Shown here in pieces: positions 8,928 to 17,853 of a stretch of DNA of 64,000 bases. The stretch covers positions 62,001 to 126,000 of the forward strand of contig JAWMQP010000005.1 of NCBI GenBank assembly GCA_033283335.1, written 5' to 3'. This DNA is from Pseudomaricurvus sp033283335 (GTDB lineage: Bacteria; Pseudomonadota; Gammaproteobacteria; Pseudomonadales; Cellvibrionaceae). Below the pieces are notes generated by a model. It was not told where the DNA came from, did no database searches, and was given only the letters and a program-made list of their open reading frames with translations. The position numbers and the translations under genes were made by a program. The first letter of the stretch is position 1. Each line of letters starts with the position of its first letter.

Positions 8928-9689
8928 CTAAAGCACTGCCATCCAGTAATCAAACAGCGCGGCGTAGATCTTTTTCAATAGCCCGCTCATGTAAAACAAT
9001 GAACACGCCAACACCACAATACCAACGGCAATCTTTACCGGAATACCCAGCATAAACATATTCATTTGGGGCATGGTGCGTGCTGCCACGGCCATGGCCG
9101 CATCGATCAACAACAGTGTGAATACGACCGGAGACACCAGCATCAGGCCGAACACAAACATTAGTCCGAAAACATTGGCAATTGGCGCCAGGTTGTCAGG
9201 CTGCCAGCCGCTGCCCAAAGGCACTACATCGAAGGTGTACAACAAAGCCCGAATCAACAGGTGATGGCTATCCAACAGATAAAATGTCATCACGGCCATG
9301 ACGTTAAGCGCAGTCCCGAGCAAGGGCGCCTGCTGACGTGTCGATGGGTCAACCAGATTCGCCACCCCAAACCCCATTTGCAAATCAAGAATTCGACCAC
9401 CAAACAGAAAGGCACCAAATACACAGTAGATACCAAATGCCAGCACTGCCCCCAGCAGTACTTCACCCAATAACGCCACCCATAGCGAGATCGACGCTCC
9501 TGCCAACGGCGCAACATTTGCTTTCAATGCAACACAAGCTGCCGAAAACACCAAAATCAGAAGCCATCGAATTCTCACCGGCAACTGCGCCAGAGAAAAA
9601 AGAGGTGACATTAGAAACAGGGGTGCAATACGGGCAGCGCACAGCAACAGATTGTGTGCCCATGCATCGTTTATCGAAAGCTGCATCAT
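8928..9689 (-). CDS. fliR: FliR, flagellar export gate membrane protein
   Basis: About 253 residues from ATG at 9689 (TTG at 9692 is also in frame). It is very hydrophobic, with the FliR features RIAPLFLMSPLFSLAQLPVRIRWLLIL near the N-terminus, an EVLLGAVLAFG segment and PQMNMFMLGIPVKIAVGIVVLACSLFYMSGLL near the C-terminus. FliR forms the export pore with FliP and FliQ. It begins right after the fliQ stop and ends 2 bp before flhB. fliP, its usual partner upstream of fliQ, is not in the window. Confidence 0.95.
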   Translation of the reverse strand: MMQLSINDAWAHNLLLCAARIAPLFLMSPLFSLAQLPVRIRWLLILVFSAACVALKANVAPLAGASISLWVALLGEVLLGAVLAFGIYCVFGAFLFGGRILDLQMGFGVANLVDPSTRQQAPLLGTALNVMAVMTFYLLDSHHLLIRALLYTFDVVPLGSGWQPDNLAPIANVFGLMFVFGLMLVSPVVFTLLLIDAAMAVAARTMPQMNMFMLGIPVKIAVGIVVLACSLFYMSGLLKKIYAALFDYWMAVL

Positions 9690-9692
9690 CAA

Positions 9693-9959
9693 CTAGAAAT
9701 ATTGCGGAATGTTGCCAATCAGCTGGACCGCAAACTGCACCAGCGTATTGAGCATCCAACCACCAAAGACAATCAGTGTCAGGCCCGCGACTGCCAACTT
9801 AGGCACAAAGGTCAGAGACATTTCCTGCAACTGGGTAACCACCTGGAAGATGCTGATAATCAACCCCACTAACATCGTCAGCCCAAGAATAGGAGCCGCA
9901 ATCAACATCGCCGTCCATAACATATCGTTGACGACCTCCAGTGCGAAATCCGGAGTCAT
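9693..9959 (-). CDS. fliQ: FliQ, flagellar export gate small membrane protein
   Basis: 88 residues with two membrane hairpin segments (about 14-38 and 52-75) and the family core GLTMLVGLIISIFQVVTQLQEMSLTFVPKL. FliQ sits around the FliP/FliR core of the export pore. Its ATG overlaps the stop of the upstream TPR gene by 4 bp, which ties the TPR proteins to the flagellar transcript. Confidence 0.96.
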   Translation of the reverse strand: MTPDFALEVVNDMLWTAMLIAAPILGLTMLVGLIISIFQVVTQLQEMSLTFVPKLAVAGLTLIVFGGWMLNTLVQFAVQLIGNIPQYF

Positions 9960-11176
9960 TTCAAACTATCCCTGCGGTTAGAGTTCGAACCCGGGGTCAC
10001 ATCTTTCGGAGCCACGAGGTGAGAGTTCTGCTGGTAGAAGTTTCTCACACCATCAATCAGCCTGGGACCTCCGGGGCGCGGCTGAGAACTGAGTAAGCTT
10101 GCAAACAATTTTTCCCCGACTTGCTGCCTGCCCTGCAATGCAACCAGGATGCTTTTCGCATAGGTAGCCGCGAATGAGGTTTTGTTAAGACCAAAAGCGA
10201 TGTCAATTTCCCTTTTCGCCTCATCCACACGCCCCTGCATCAACAGCGCTGTGGCCAGCCCCCCGTGGATTTCGGCATTATTGCGATTGGCATATTCCAT
10301 ACCCCGGCGGAAAACCTGTTCCGCCTGTTGGTAATCTGAGTTGCAGATATGTACCCACCCCAATGTGTTGTAGTGGCCTACATTGGTTGGCATGGCCTCA
10401 ATGGCACGCTCGGCATAGGCAATCGCCTTGTCAAAGTTCAGCTGATAGGCCTCGACCAGGGAAAGTCCCAACCAGCCTCGTGGATTATTTGGCTCGCGCG
10501 AAACAACCCGGTTGAACAGCTGTTGCGCTTCAGCCATATCCTGCTGCTCAACACTATGAGTGCCCAGCACGGTGGCCGCATCGACATTGTCAGGGTCTTC
10601 CTTCAAGGTAAGCTCCGCCTGCTGTCTGGCCTCGTCCATATTGTGGGCGTCCAGTTCAATCATGGCCAGATATCCCCGCAGGGCACTGGAAGGGGTTGAT
10701 TCCAGTAATGACCGGCAAACCCCCGCAGCCACCTCCAGGTCGCCCATGTTGTGCAGCGTCGACACCAGGTAATAGCGACTTCGCACCCTGTCGGGACTGG
10801 TATCCTTGATGTCCTCAAACACTTGCCTGGCTTCATCAAACTTGCGCTGATAATAGAGACTCATGCCCAAGTTATGTTGCAGCGCTGAAGAGGTCTCCCC
10901 AGAGTCCCGCAACTCTCGTATTGCCTGCTCAGCCTCGGGAAACTTCCCACTACTGATAAGAACATTGGCCAACATTGAGCGCGATGACACACGTGTTCCG
11001 TCGAGGTCAATGGCTTTCTCAAGGGATTCTACCGCTTCGTCGAACTGTCCCGCCCGGTGTAACAGGTCACCAAGAGCTTCCCACAGTAGCGCGTTGTCGG
11101 GGTCAGCTTTCAGATAGGTCTGGTAGCGTTCAATCGCCGTATTGGATTCCATTTCCCTTTCACTCGCCCCGCTCAT
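9956..11176 (-). CDS. Tetratricopeptide-repeat protein of the flagellar operon
   Basis: Up to 406 residues. Most of it is an array of TPR units, for example DNALLWEALGDLLHRAGQFDEAVESLEKAI near the start, and about nine or ten further helical pairs. No signal peptide or membrane segment is visible, so it is probably cytoplasmic. The last about 35 residues are basic and polar. It overlaps fliQ by 4 bp and the next TPR gene by 17 bp (or less if ATG 11152 is the start). TPR proteins of this kind can act as scaffolds or as chaperones for export substrates. That role here is inference from position only; I do not recognise a named family. Confidence 0.8.
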   Translation of the reverse strand: MSGASEREMESNTAIERYQTYLKADPDNALLWEALGDLLHRAGQFDEAVESLEKAIDLDGTRVSSRSMLANVLISSGKFPEAEQAIRELRDSGETSSALQHNLGMSLYYQRKFDEARQVFEDIKDTSPDRVRSRYYLVSTLHNMGDLEVAAGVCRSLLESTPSSALRGYLAMIELDAHNMDEARQQAELTLKEDPDNVDAATVLGTHSVEQQDMAEAQQLFNRVVSREPNNPRGWLGLSLVEAYQLNFDKAIAYAERAIEAMPTNVGHYNTLGWVHICNSDYQQAEQVFRRGMEYANRNNAEIHGGLATALLMQGRVDEAKREIDIAFGLNKTSFAATYAKSILVALQGRQQVGEKLFASLLSSQPRPGGPRLIDGVRNFYQQNSHLVAPKDVTPGSNSNRRDSLK

Positions 11177-11660
11177 TGTTCAGCAACCCCAGTTCCTCAC
11201 GCAACTGCAGAAGGCGTGGATACAACGGATGATTTTTGGGCATGACCTTAACGCACTTCTCCACCAACGGCCTCGCCATTGGTGCCTGCTGCAAGTCCAC
11301 ATAAGCCAAGGCGCTGTGGAAAGAGCCCATGAAATCATCTTCCACTTCCGTCAATGGCAACCAGCAATCGATAGACTTCTCCAGCTCACCACGGGTATAG
11401 CGGGTCATACCCAGTTGAAAGCGCGCCAGGGCATTATCTGGATTTTGCTCAAGAATCGTCTCAAATTCAGGAATGGCTCTATCATGCATACCGATCTGGA
11501 AGTAGAGGGACGCAAGCATTCCCCTCGCCACCTCATTGGTTGGAAATTCCTGCAGGTACTCTTTCAAACCTGACATGGCCAATTCAAATTGCTTGTTTTT
11601 AATCAGGTTAATGTATTGTTTGAGCTGCTCCCGCTCTGCAGATATCTCACTATTACTCAT
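11160..11660 (-). CDS. Short tetratricopeptide-repeat protein
   Basis: 166 residues with about three TPR units (YINLIKNKQFELAMSGLKEYLQEFPTNEVARGMLASLYFQIGMHDRAIPEFETILEQNPDNALARFQLG) and no signal peptide. The C-terminal 40 residues (ARPLVEKCVKVMPKNHPLYPRLLQLREELGLL) look like a capping helix pair. It sits 13 bp downstream of the small unknown gene and overlaps the long TPR gene, so it belongs to the same operon. Function unknown; a scaffold or export chaperone role is inference. Confidence 0.75.
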   Translation of the reverse strand: MSNSEISAEREQLKQYINLIKNKQFELAMSGLKEYLQEFPTNEVARGMLASLYFQIGMHDRAIPEFETILEQNPDNALARFQLGMTRYTRGELEKSIDCWLPLTEVEDDFMGSFHSALAYVDLQQAPMARPLVEKCVKVMPKNHPLYPRLLQLREELGLLNNERGE

Positions 11661-11673
11661 TAACTAATCCTTA

Positions 11674-12057
11674 CTATTTGGTGCCCTGCAGCATATCGCT
11701 CAATACGGAGCTCACCAGCCTTGTCGCTTTGGGATCGCGCATGATGGCCTGTTGAACCCTTATGGATAGGTCTACAAATTTGCTTTCAACCAGAGTACTG
11801 TCGCCCCACTCCCAGCTGAGAACTGAGTCAACGATCACCCTTAATGCCTGCTGCTGAAAATCTTCTGATTGTTTGATTACATTCAGCTTTTCTGTGATCT
11901 GCCTTTCCAGCTTAGCGACTGTAAGCTTCACATCGCCAGGCTGTGCACAAGGCTTTTCTCCGGAACCAGATGTCCTGGTGTTTTTCGCCAGCTCCGACCG
12001 TTCCAGATTCGCCCTGAGAATCTGAACGATCGCTCCCAGCCCACTAACCGAAGACAT
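11674..12057 (-). CDS. Unknown 127-residue protein in the flagellar operon
   Basis: I do not recognise a family. The protein begins with a hydrophobic/amphipathic stretch (VSGLGAIVQILRANLERSELA), then a low-complexity Gly/Ser/Pro link with a single Cys (about residue 37), then a mostly helical part (about 44-127) with the notable block VIVDSVLSWEWGDSTLVESKFVDLSIRVQQAIMRDP. No signal peptide. It lies 3 bp from the preceding TPR gene and 13 bp from the following one, so it is surely co-transcribed. By size and helical content it could be an export chaperone or substrate, but nothing in the sequence proves that. Confidence 0.7.
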   Translation of the reverse strand: MSSVSGLGAIVQILRANLERSELAKNTRTSGSGEKPCAQPGDVKLTVAKLERQITEKLNVIKQSEDFQQQALRVIVDSVLSWEWGDSTLVESKFVDLSIRVQQAIMRDPKATRLVSSVLSDMLQGTK

Positions 12058-12060
12058 GTA

Positions 12061-12642
12061 CTATTGATCTAGCAGACGATTACGCATGTAACCTGACAGC
12101 AGAAAACCACTGCCATCTTCAGCAGCGGGAGATTCCTCAAGATGCTGCGCCGAATGCAGAGCTTCCTGCGCGGCTTCAACAACTTTTGCCATGTCTCTGT
12201 TAAGGGGAAGATTGGTCTGGTTGTTTGCTATCCCCTGCTGCAACAATCTTACACATTCGGCAAACTTGTCATCAGCCAGACACAGCAGTCCGTCTTTAAA
12301 AAGCCGAAGCGAATCCTCTGCGGGAAGCATACTCAAGGCTGACCAGGCTGCCTTCGCCTGAGGCAGGCGACCGGAGGTGAGGTGAAGCAATCCCAGCTGG
12401 AAATGAGCCGTAGTCTGACTTGGATTCAGGCTGACGGCCTGTTCAAGCTCGCTTTGCGCTCTGTCGAACATCCCCAGTTGGGCGTGTGTAGCCCCCATGA
12501 GATACCATGCATTCGCATGTTTTTCGTCCAGGGAGATTACACGTCTGAAATACTTCAGTGCGTCTTCAGGGTGGTTATTTTCCATTGCATGAAGACCGAG
12601 GTGAAACAGTTCATCAACATCCAGTGCTGATTGTACATCCAT
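12061..12642 (-). CDS. Tetratricopeptide-repeat protein at the head of the flagellar operon
   Basis: 193 residues. About three TPR units fill residues 8-115 (LFHLGLHAMENNHPEDALKYFRRVISLDEKHANAWYLMGATHAQLGMFDRAQSELEQAVSLNP). The rest is helical with a polar tail. It is the first gene of the run, with AGGGAA about 7 bp before ATG 12642 and no close upstream gene on this strand, so the promoter should lie in 12643-12810. I could not draw a convincing sigma54 or sigma28 site there. Role in the flagellar system inferred only from position. Confidence 0.78.
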   Translation of the reverse strand: MDVQSALDVDELFHLGLHAMENNHPEDALKYFRRVISLDEKHANAWYLMGATHAQLGMFDRAQSELEQAVSLNPSQTTAHFQLGLLHLTSGRLPQAKAAWSALSMLPAEDSLRLFKDGLLCLADDKFAECVRLLQQGIANNQTNLPLNRDMAKVVEAAQEALHSAQHLEESPAAEDGSGFLLSGYMRNRLLDQ

Positions 12643-12807
12643 GAGCGTTCCCTATACTTCCTTACTGTCATAAATAGAGATCCTGTTGCGAGAAGCACAA
12701 TATATCATTCTGGATGTTGAGTAAACTTACCCAGCCATCAATGTGCGCACAGATCCATCGCCATAACCTCGAACCCATCTAGCCAATCACTCTACAACTC
12801 AACAACT

Positions 12808-13467
12808 TCAGCAATTTTGACGAATTAATTCGGACAGAGTTCGGAGTCGCTTGCGTAGATAATTGTCTTCACTCGCCGTATAACCAGCCCGTCTTTTCGC
12901 CCGCACAGCTTCTTTCTGCTGCTCAAGACTTCTACAGTACGAGCTGGGCCCAGGGTTCGTCTCATTTCCAATGAGAATCGCACGGCTATCGTTAGTTGAA
13001 CCTGCAGCCGCTGAATTCAAGGCAACGTAATTCGGAGCAACCTGAACCCGCAAATGTTTTGCTGGGTAGTTAGCAGCATCTTTGCAAGACACATTCATTT
13101 GGAAAGCGGAGCTTTGAGTCCGGTCTCGATTGTACCAACGTGTCCAGTTATTACAGGTGTTTTGTAACGCGGCGTATACCTGTTGGTGTTTTTTATACTG
13201 TGAAGAGGCTATCGACGAGATCGGTTTTACAACAAGCTGTTTATTATCATCCTCGCTACTTTGAATTCTGGCATAACCCGATCCCGATTTGTACGAATTA
13301 ACCCGCATCGCGTTGCCGGAAATGTGAACCGGAGTTTCGGCTTTTACAGTCGTCAGGGCAACTGGCTGAGATTTCTCTGAAGGGTTAGGACTGTAAGAAG
13401 AGCTTATGCCCAAAGTGTGCTTTTTCCGTTCCTTCAGAAAGAACGACGCCGGCGGCGGCCAGATCAA
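12808..13467 (-). CDS. Hypothetical protein, 219-codon open frame with uncertain start
   Basis: No family recognised. The upstream limit is a stop codon right before a TTG at 13467, and the first about 20 residues look unlike a real N-terminus, so the start is doubtful (ATG within ISGNAMRVNS near 13310 is another option). The C-terminal half looks coding: four Cys, a block SYCRSLEQQKEAVRAKRRAGYTASEDNYLRKRLRTLSELIRQNC rich in basic helical residues. Such Cys-paired, basic C-termini occur in small envelope proteins, but no leader is seen. It may be an N-terminally decayed gene: a second frame just upstream opens at an ATG near 13487 and would need a frameshift to join. Confidence 0.4.
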   Translation of the reverse strand: MIWPPPASFFLKERKKHTLGISSSYSPNPSEKSQPVALTTVKAETPVHISGNAMRVNSYKSGSGYARIQSSEDDNKQLVVKPISSIASSQYKKHQQVYAALQNTCNNWTRWYNRDRTQSSAFQMNVSCKDAANYPAKHLRVQVAPNYVALNSAAAGSTNDSRAILIGNETNPGPSSYCRSLEQQKEAVRAKRRAGYTASEDNYLRKRLRTLSELIRQNC

Positions 13468-13673
13468 ATTTTAACCAGGACATTTAAACCCCAAACGCCC
13501 TCGATTGACTGTTTAAAACCAGTCAAAAAATTCATACAAAGGCCGATAACCCCGATAACAACGGAATTATTGATTTCTGGTGTTGCGACTTCATCCCAAG
13601 CGAACACCACAAAGAATGATATTTACCCTTAAAAACCCTAGAAATTGAAAAAGTTCTATCCCGAGGTATCTTA

Positions 13674-15245
13674 ATGAAAATCCGCACCCAAATACAGCTG
13701 ACCTTGTCTGCCCTTGTTGGGTTACTGGCTCTGCTCTCTATCGCCAGCTACATTGCTCTCACCATCGTGAACAAACTCGGCGACAGCTATCCTGAGAGTC
13801 TGGTGCCGGGAGTTCAGGGTTATGCAGAACTGCGCTATTCGGCGCTGCAGGTGCAACTCGCGGTCTACCAAAAAGACCAGGCCGCCATTGACCGCCTCAC
13901 TCAAACGCTGATTCCCGCCACAAAACAGTTTATGGATGAAAATCCGGCGCCAGGTGACCCTTTTTACGGAAACGACTACGTCACCAATGGTATTGATGAA
14001 GTTTGTGAAATCATTCTGGTCATGTTGAATGCAGCTCAGACCGAAGATTTATCCCAGCCGCCAAGCAACAGGTTTTTGGAAGCCAGTGAGAACTTCAACA
14101 ATATTGGTGGTCAGGCCGATGACATTATTCAATTTATCATTGACGGTACCCGAGGGCTCATCAGTGATGCCTCAGAGAAAATCCTCAACTTCATCATTGG
14201 CTTTTCCGTCTTGTCCATTGTGCTCGGCAGTGTTGCTGGCTTCTGGTTTGCCCGCAAGCTGTCCCTGGGCCTGGATGAATTGCGTCACTCATTCAGCGAA
14301 ATCAGCCAGGGCAATCTGCTTGCCAAGGCCAACAGTTCCCGTAAGGACGAATTTGGAGAAATCGCGACCTATTTCAACAATCTCGCCAGTGGCTTGAGCG
14401 ATACCATCAGCCAGTTGGCGACGATGACAGCCACGCTATCCGAATTGAGTCAGCGCTTTAAAGTTCGCGGTCAGGAGTTCCTCGGGAGCGCCCAGCAAAC
14501 CTCAAAAGAAACGGATATGCTGGCCACGGCCATGACGGAAATGGCCGCCACCAGCCTGGAAGTGGCCAAAAATGCGGAGCTGACTGCACGCCAGGCTCAG
14601 GATGCCAGCGAGCAGGCCGGCAGCGCCAGAAACTTGATCTCCACGTCGGTGACCCGTTCGCAAGCTCTGCAACAACAGATGGACGATATCTCTCAGCAAG
14701 TGCTGCAATTGAAAGAGAAATCATCAGCCATTTCTTCGGTGATTGATGTGATTCGAGGCATTGCCGAACAAACCAACCTGCTGGCGTTAAACGCGGCCAT
14801 TGAAGCTGCTCGTGCCGGCGAGCAAGGTCGCGGGTTTGCTGTGGTAGCTGACGAAGTGCGTAGTCTCGCCACGCGAACTGGTGAATCCACGGAGGAAATC
14901 ACCGAAGTGATTCAATCACTGCAGGACACCTCCGAAGCCACCAATGAACAGATTTCAAAAGGTCGTTCCGATGTGGAAAACAATGCTCAAGCCATCGCCG
15001 ATATTGAAAGCAGCCTCGGGGTGATTCTTGACAATATCGAATCCATTTCCGAGATGAACCAGGCCATTGCGACAAATGCGCAGGAACAAAGTTACGTTGC
15101 CGAAGAAATGAATGTGAACGTGGTGCGGATCAACAGTTTGTCGGAAGACAATACTCACCAGACCCAGGGAATCAATTCCGACATTGACACAATTGACGGC
15201 CTGGTCAGAAATGTTCAGGGCTTGATTGCAAAATTCCGCTTTTAA
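13674..15245 (+). CDS. Methyl-accepting chemotaxis protein
   Basis: 523 residues. TM1 (about 10-31), a helical periplasmic sensor of about 135 residues, TM2 (about 170-192, NFIIGFSVLSIVLGSVAGFWFA), a HAMP domain (to about 245) and a cytoplasmic signalling hairpin. The tip shows the hallmark GIAEQTNLLALNAAIEAARAGEQGRGFAVVADEVRSLA (from about residue 360) that binds CheA and CheW. The sensor is of the small four-helix-bundle or HBM-like kind and gives no ligand hint. CGAGG precedes the ATG. It stands alone, next to a flagellar operon but on the opposite strand. Confidence 0.95.
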   Translation: MKIRTQIQLTLSALVGLLALLSIASYIALTIVNKLGDSYPESLVPGVQGYAELRYSALQVQLAVYQKDQAAIDRLTQTLIPATKQFMDENPAPGDPFYGNDYVTNGIDEVCEIILVMLNAAQTEDLSQPPSNRFLEASENFNNIGGQADDIIQFIIDGTRGLISDASEKILNFIIGFSVLSIVLGSVAGFWFARKLSLGLDELRHSFSEISQGNLLAKANSSRKDEFGEIATYFNNLASGLSDTISQLATMTATLSELSQRFKVRGQEFLGSAQQTSKETDMLATAMTEMAATSLEVAKNAELTARQAQDASEQAGSARNLISTSVTRSQALQQQMDDISQQVLQLKEKSSAISSVIDVIRGIAEQTNLLALNAAIEAARAGEQGRGFAVVADEVRSLATRTGESTEEITEVIQSLQDTSEATNEQISKGRSDVENNAQAIADIESSLGVILDNIESISEMNQAIATNAQEQSYVAEEMNVNVVRINSLSEDNTHQTQGINSDIDTIDGLVRNVQGLIAKFRF

Positions 15246-15272
15246 GCCGCCATCTACAAGCTCCGTTTTAAA

Positions 15273-15292
15273 GCCCCCCTTGTCGGGGGGGC
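15273..15292 (+). terminator. GC hairpin after the chemoreceptor gene
   Basis: A 7-bp all-GC stem (GCCCCCC with GGGGGGC) closes a 6-base loop 28 bp after the MCP stop. There is no T tract behind it, so it is a weak candidate for intrinsic termination. Confidence 0.4.
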
Positions 15293-15430
15293 GCCTTCCT
15301 ACAAACAACCCTCTCCGACCAAGTCCTCAAAGGTCAAGACGAATATCCTCTGCAGTCTATCTGGCGTTTGCTTAACATGACTATACTCAGCTAAATATCC
15401 ATCAAAAAGAACATCCGGCTACTAGCCGCT

Positions 15431-15522
15431 ACTTACTAAGCTTTTTACAAAAATCCACTTACTACACTTACTAGAAAGTCACTTACTAAAAGTCACTTAC
15501 TAAAAGTCGCTTACTAAAAGCC
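15431..15522. repeat. Array of 14-bp repeats (ACTTACTAAAAGTC) upstream of the TonB receptor
   Basis: Four adjacent units occur at 466-480 (15 bp variant), 481-494, 495-508 and 509-522 of the 15-kb block, two of them identical, with shorter ACTTACTA copies at 15431 and 15457. The rest of the 348-bp gap 15246-15593 holds the GC hairpin above, this array, and an AT-rich stretch with a second 14-bp duplication at 15557-15584. No gene is visible. Confidence 0.85.
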
Positions 15523-15556
15523 ACAGCATACTGAATCTTTCTTTCATATAAATTTT

Positions 15557-15584
15557 ATAACAATAATTTAATAACAATAATCAG
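15557..15584. repeat. Second 14-bp tandem duplication (ATAACAATAAT core)
   Basis: ATAACAATAAT occurs at 15557-15567 and 15571-15581, spaced by exactly 14 bp, just before the ribosome site of the TonB receptor gene. Same unit length as the array 35 bp upstream but different sequence. Confidence 0.7.
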
Positions 15585-15593
15585 GACGAGAGA

Positions 15594-17834
15594 ATGAACA
15601 AGAACTCCACTCGAGTAACAACGTCTCAGAACAACACCATCCTGTTGGCGGTCGGCCTAAGCGCAATTGGCGGACTGACCGCGTTACCGGTCTGTGCCCA
15701 AAATGCTGCTACGGCCACGATCGAAGAAATCGTGGTCACTGCTCAACGCCGGGAGGAACGCATTGAAGACGTCCCCATTTCCGTCAAAGCGTTTGATCAG
15801 GGTACACTCGACAATCTGAAGATCGATTCCACCGATCAATTGCAGTTTTCCACCCCCGGCATCGTCAACACCGCTACCGCCGGCGACGGTATTTCAGCGG
15901 TTTTTATCCGCGGTGTGGGTACCGGCTACTCCGGACCTGGTCTGGAGGGCAGTGTGGCGGTGTATCTGGATGATGTGTACCTGCAAACCCAAACATCGTC
16001 CGGCCAATCCAGTATTGATGTTTCCCAGATACAGATACTCAAGGGCCCACAGGGAACCCTGTACGGGCGCAACGCCACGGGGGGAGCAATTATTGTCGAA
16101 ACCAACGATCCAACACTGGAAGAGATTGACGGCTATATGAAGTTCGGTTATGGAGACCTGGATTGGACCCGCGCGGAAGGGGTTCTGAACCTGCCGTTGG
16201 GTGACACCTTTGCCTTGCGGTTTGCAGGGTTCTTTGAGGATCGCGAGGGTTATGTCTCTAATGTGGCTGTGCCCAATTACGAAAAAAGTGGTGTTGGCGC
16301 CGGTGAAACCTACAGCGCACGGATAAAAGCCCTATGGCAACCTACTGACGATTTCCGCACCCTGTTGAAACTCGCCAAGGACAAACGCAATGGCAACGGC
16401 GCGGTACACAGCCTGCGCTACAATGCCGATGGCTCGCGAACCGGTCTGGGATTTTACAAAACCGCCCAATCTCCCAACCGCGAGGGAGGTGGTGGAGACG
16501 ACACCGAAAGCCAGATGGCATCGTGGCGCGTGGAGTACGACCTCGATAGCTGGAGCATCACCAATACTCTGGCCTATCGGGAAACTCGTGCCTATGGCTG
16601 TACCGATAACGATGGTGTTGTGGATGAACTGCTCTATTTTTGTACGGTTTCCGGGCGCAGCCCCAACCCCGGTTCCGCCGATGGCAAGGAAGACAATACC
16701 CTCACCAACGAGTTGCGCCTTACCTCCAACCACGATGGCCCCTTTAACATCACCGCCGGCCTCTTTTATGAGCGCAATGAGGCGCGCTTTGTCGGTCGTA
16801 TTGGCGGCGACTGGTTCAACGGCACGCCCACTTTTGATAACCGCGATGACCTGAAAGCTTATTCCACCTATTTCGATGCTTCCTATCAAATCACTGACGC
16901 GCTAAAAATATCAGGTGGCCTGCGTTACACCCGCGAACAAAAAGAGCATTCAGTCCGCAACGACCAGGATGCCTTCGATTTGTTGGGCGGTGGCTTCCCC
17001 TACTACTCCGAAGGCGATACCGATTTCGAAAATGTCTCACCTCGTGTCGTGCTGTCCTACGATGCGGGCAACACCAACTATTACGCAAGTTACAGCGAGG
17101 GCTTCAAGAGTGGAGGGTTCAACAGCCCCTCCTTAACCCTTGACCCTGTCCTCGATTCCGAGGAAATCAGCGCGTTTGAGGTGGGCGCAAAATACAAATC
17201 CGATGATGGCAGCCTGGCTCTATCGGGAGCGGTTTATTACTATGATTGGGACGATGTCCAAGTGGCATTTATCACCGGCGGAGGTTCCGGTATTTTGCAG
17301 CAGAATGCCGCGGGCGCACGCAACTACGGTGGCGAAATCAATCTCGACTGGGCGCCGGCAGAGGCCTGGCGCATCAGCGCCGGCTTTGGCTACACTCACG
17401 CCCGCTTTACCGACTTTCCCCAGGCTGCCGTCTACAATCTGGTGAATGGTTTTCTCACGGCGACGGCAGAGGACCTGAAAGACAAACCGGTTCCCCAGGC
17501 ACCGGATGAAACGGCCAACCTCGCGGTTACCTACCTGTACGGCTTGGAGAGCGGTTGGCACGGCCATGTGACCGCAGCGGCCCGCTATTCTTCCGAGTAT
17601 GACTTCACTTCCGGTGCCGGCGGCGAACTTCGAGCCAGCCGACAGGATCCTCTGACCCTGGTGAACCTGACCGGTTCCGTCAAGTCACCGTCCGGCAGTT
17701 ATGAACTGGGCTGGTTCGTCAGCAATTTGCTGGATGAGGAGTATATTCAGCTGGTCTCCACCGGCAACACCGGTGTGTATATGACGCCCGCTGAGCCGCG
17801 CTTGTGGGGCGCCACTTTCAAATACAATTTCTGA
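15594..17834 (+). CDS. TonB-dependent outer-membrane receptor
   Basis: 746 residues. A signal peptide (about 1-35, ending near PVCAQNA) is followed by a TonB box region EEIVVTAQRREERIEDVPISVKAF, the plug domain (about 50-165, with VFIRGVGTGY and ILKGPQGTLYGRNATGGAI) and a beta-barrel ending in the aromatic WGATFKYNF. Such receptors import siderophores, vitamins or carbon compounds using TonB-ExbBD energy. The RREERIEDVPIS type is common in receptors of aquatic gamma- and alphaproteobacteria for non-siderophore organic substrates, so iron is not certain. AGGACGAG precedes the ATG. The VOC gene begins 20 bp after its stop, which hints that the pair handles one organic substrate. Confidence 0.95.
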   Translation: MNKNSTRVTTSQNNTILLAVGLSAIGGLTALPVCAQNAATATIEEIVVTAQRREERIEDVPISVKAFDQGTLDNLKIDSTDQLQFSTPGIVNTATAGDGISAVFIRGVGTGYSGPGLEGSVAVYLDDVYLQTQTSSGQSSIDVSQIQILKGPQGTLYGRNATGGAIIVETNDPTLEEIDGYMKFGYGDLDWTRAEGVLNLPLGDTFALRFAGFFEDREGYVSNVAVPNYEKSGVGAGETYSARIKALWQPTDDFRTLLKLAKDKRNGNGAVHSLRYNADGSRTGLGFYKTAQSPNREGGGGDDTESQMASWRVEYDLDSWSITNTLAYRETRAYGCTDNDGVVDELLYFCTVSGRSPNPGSADGKEDNTLTNELRLTSNHDGPFNITAGLFYERNEARFVGRIGGDWFNGTPTFDNRDDLKAYSTYFDASYQITDALKISGGLRYTREQKEHSVRNDQDAFDLLGGGFPYYSEGDTDFENVSPRVVLSYDAGNTNYYASYSEGFKSGGFNSPSLTLDPVLDSEEISAFEVGAKYKSDDGSLALSGAVYYYDWDDVQVAFITGGGSGILQQNAAGARNYGGEINLDWAPAEAWRISAGFGYTHARFTDFPQAAVYNLVNGFLTATAEDLKDKPVPQAPDETANLAVTYLYGLESGWHGHVTAAARYSSEYDFTSGAGGELRASRQDPLTLVNLTGSVKSPSGSYELGWFVSNLLDEEYIQLVSTGNTGVYMTPAEPRLWGATFKYNF

Positions 17835-17853
17835 ACAGCAACAGAGAAATCTT

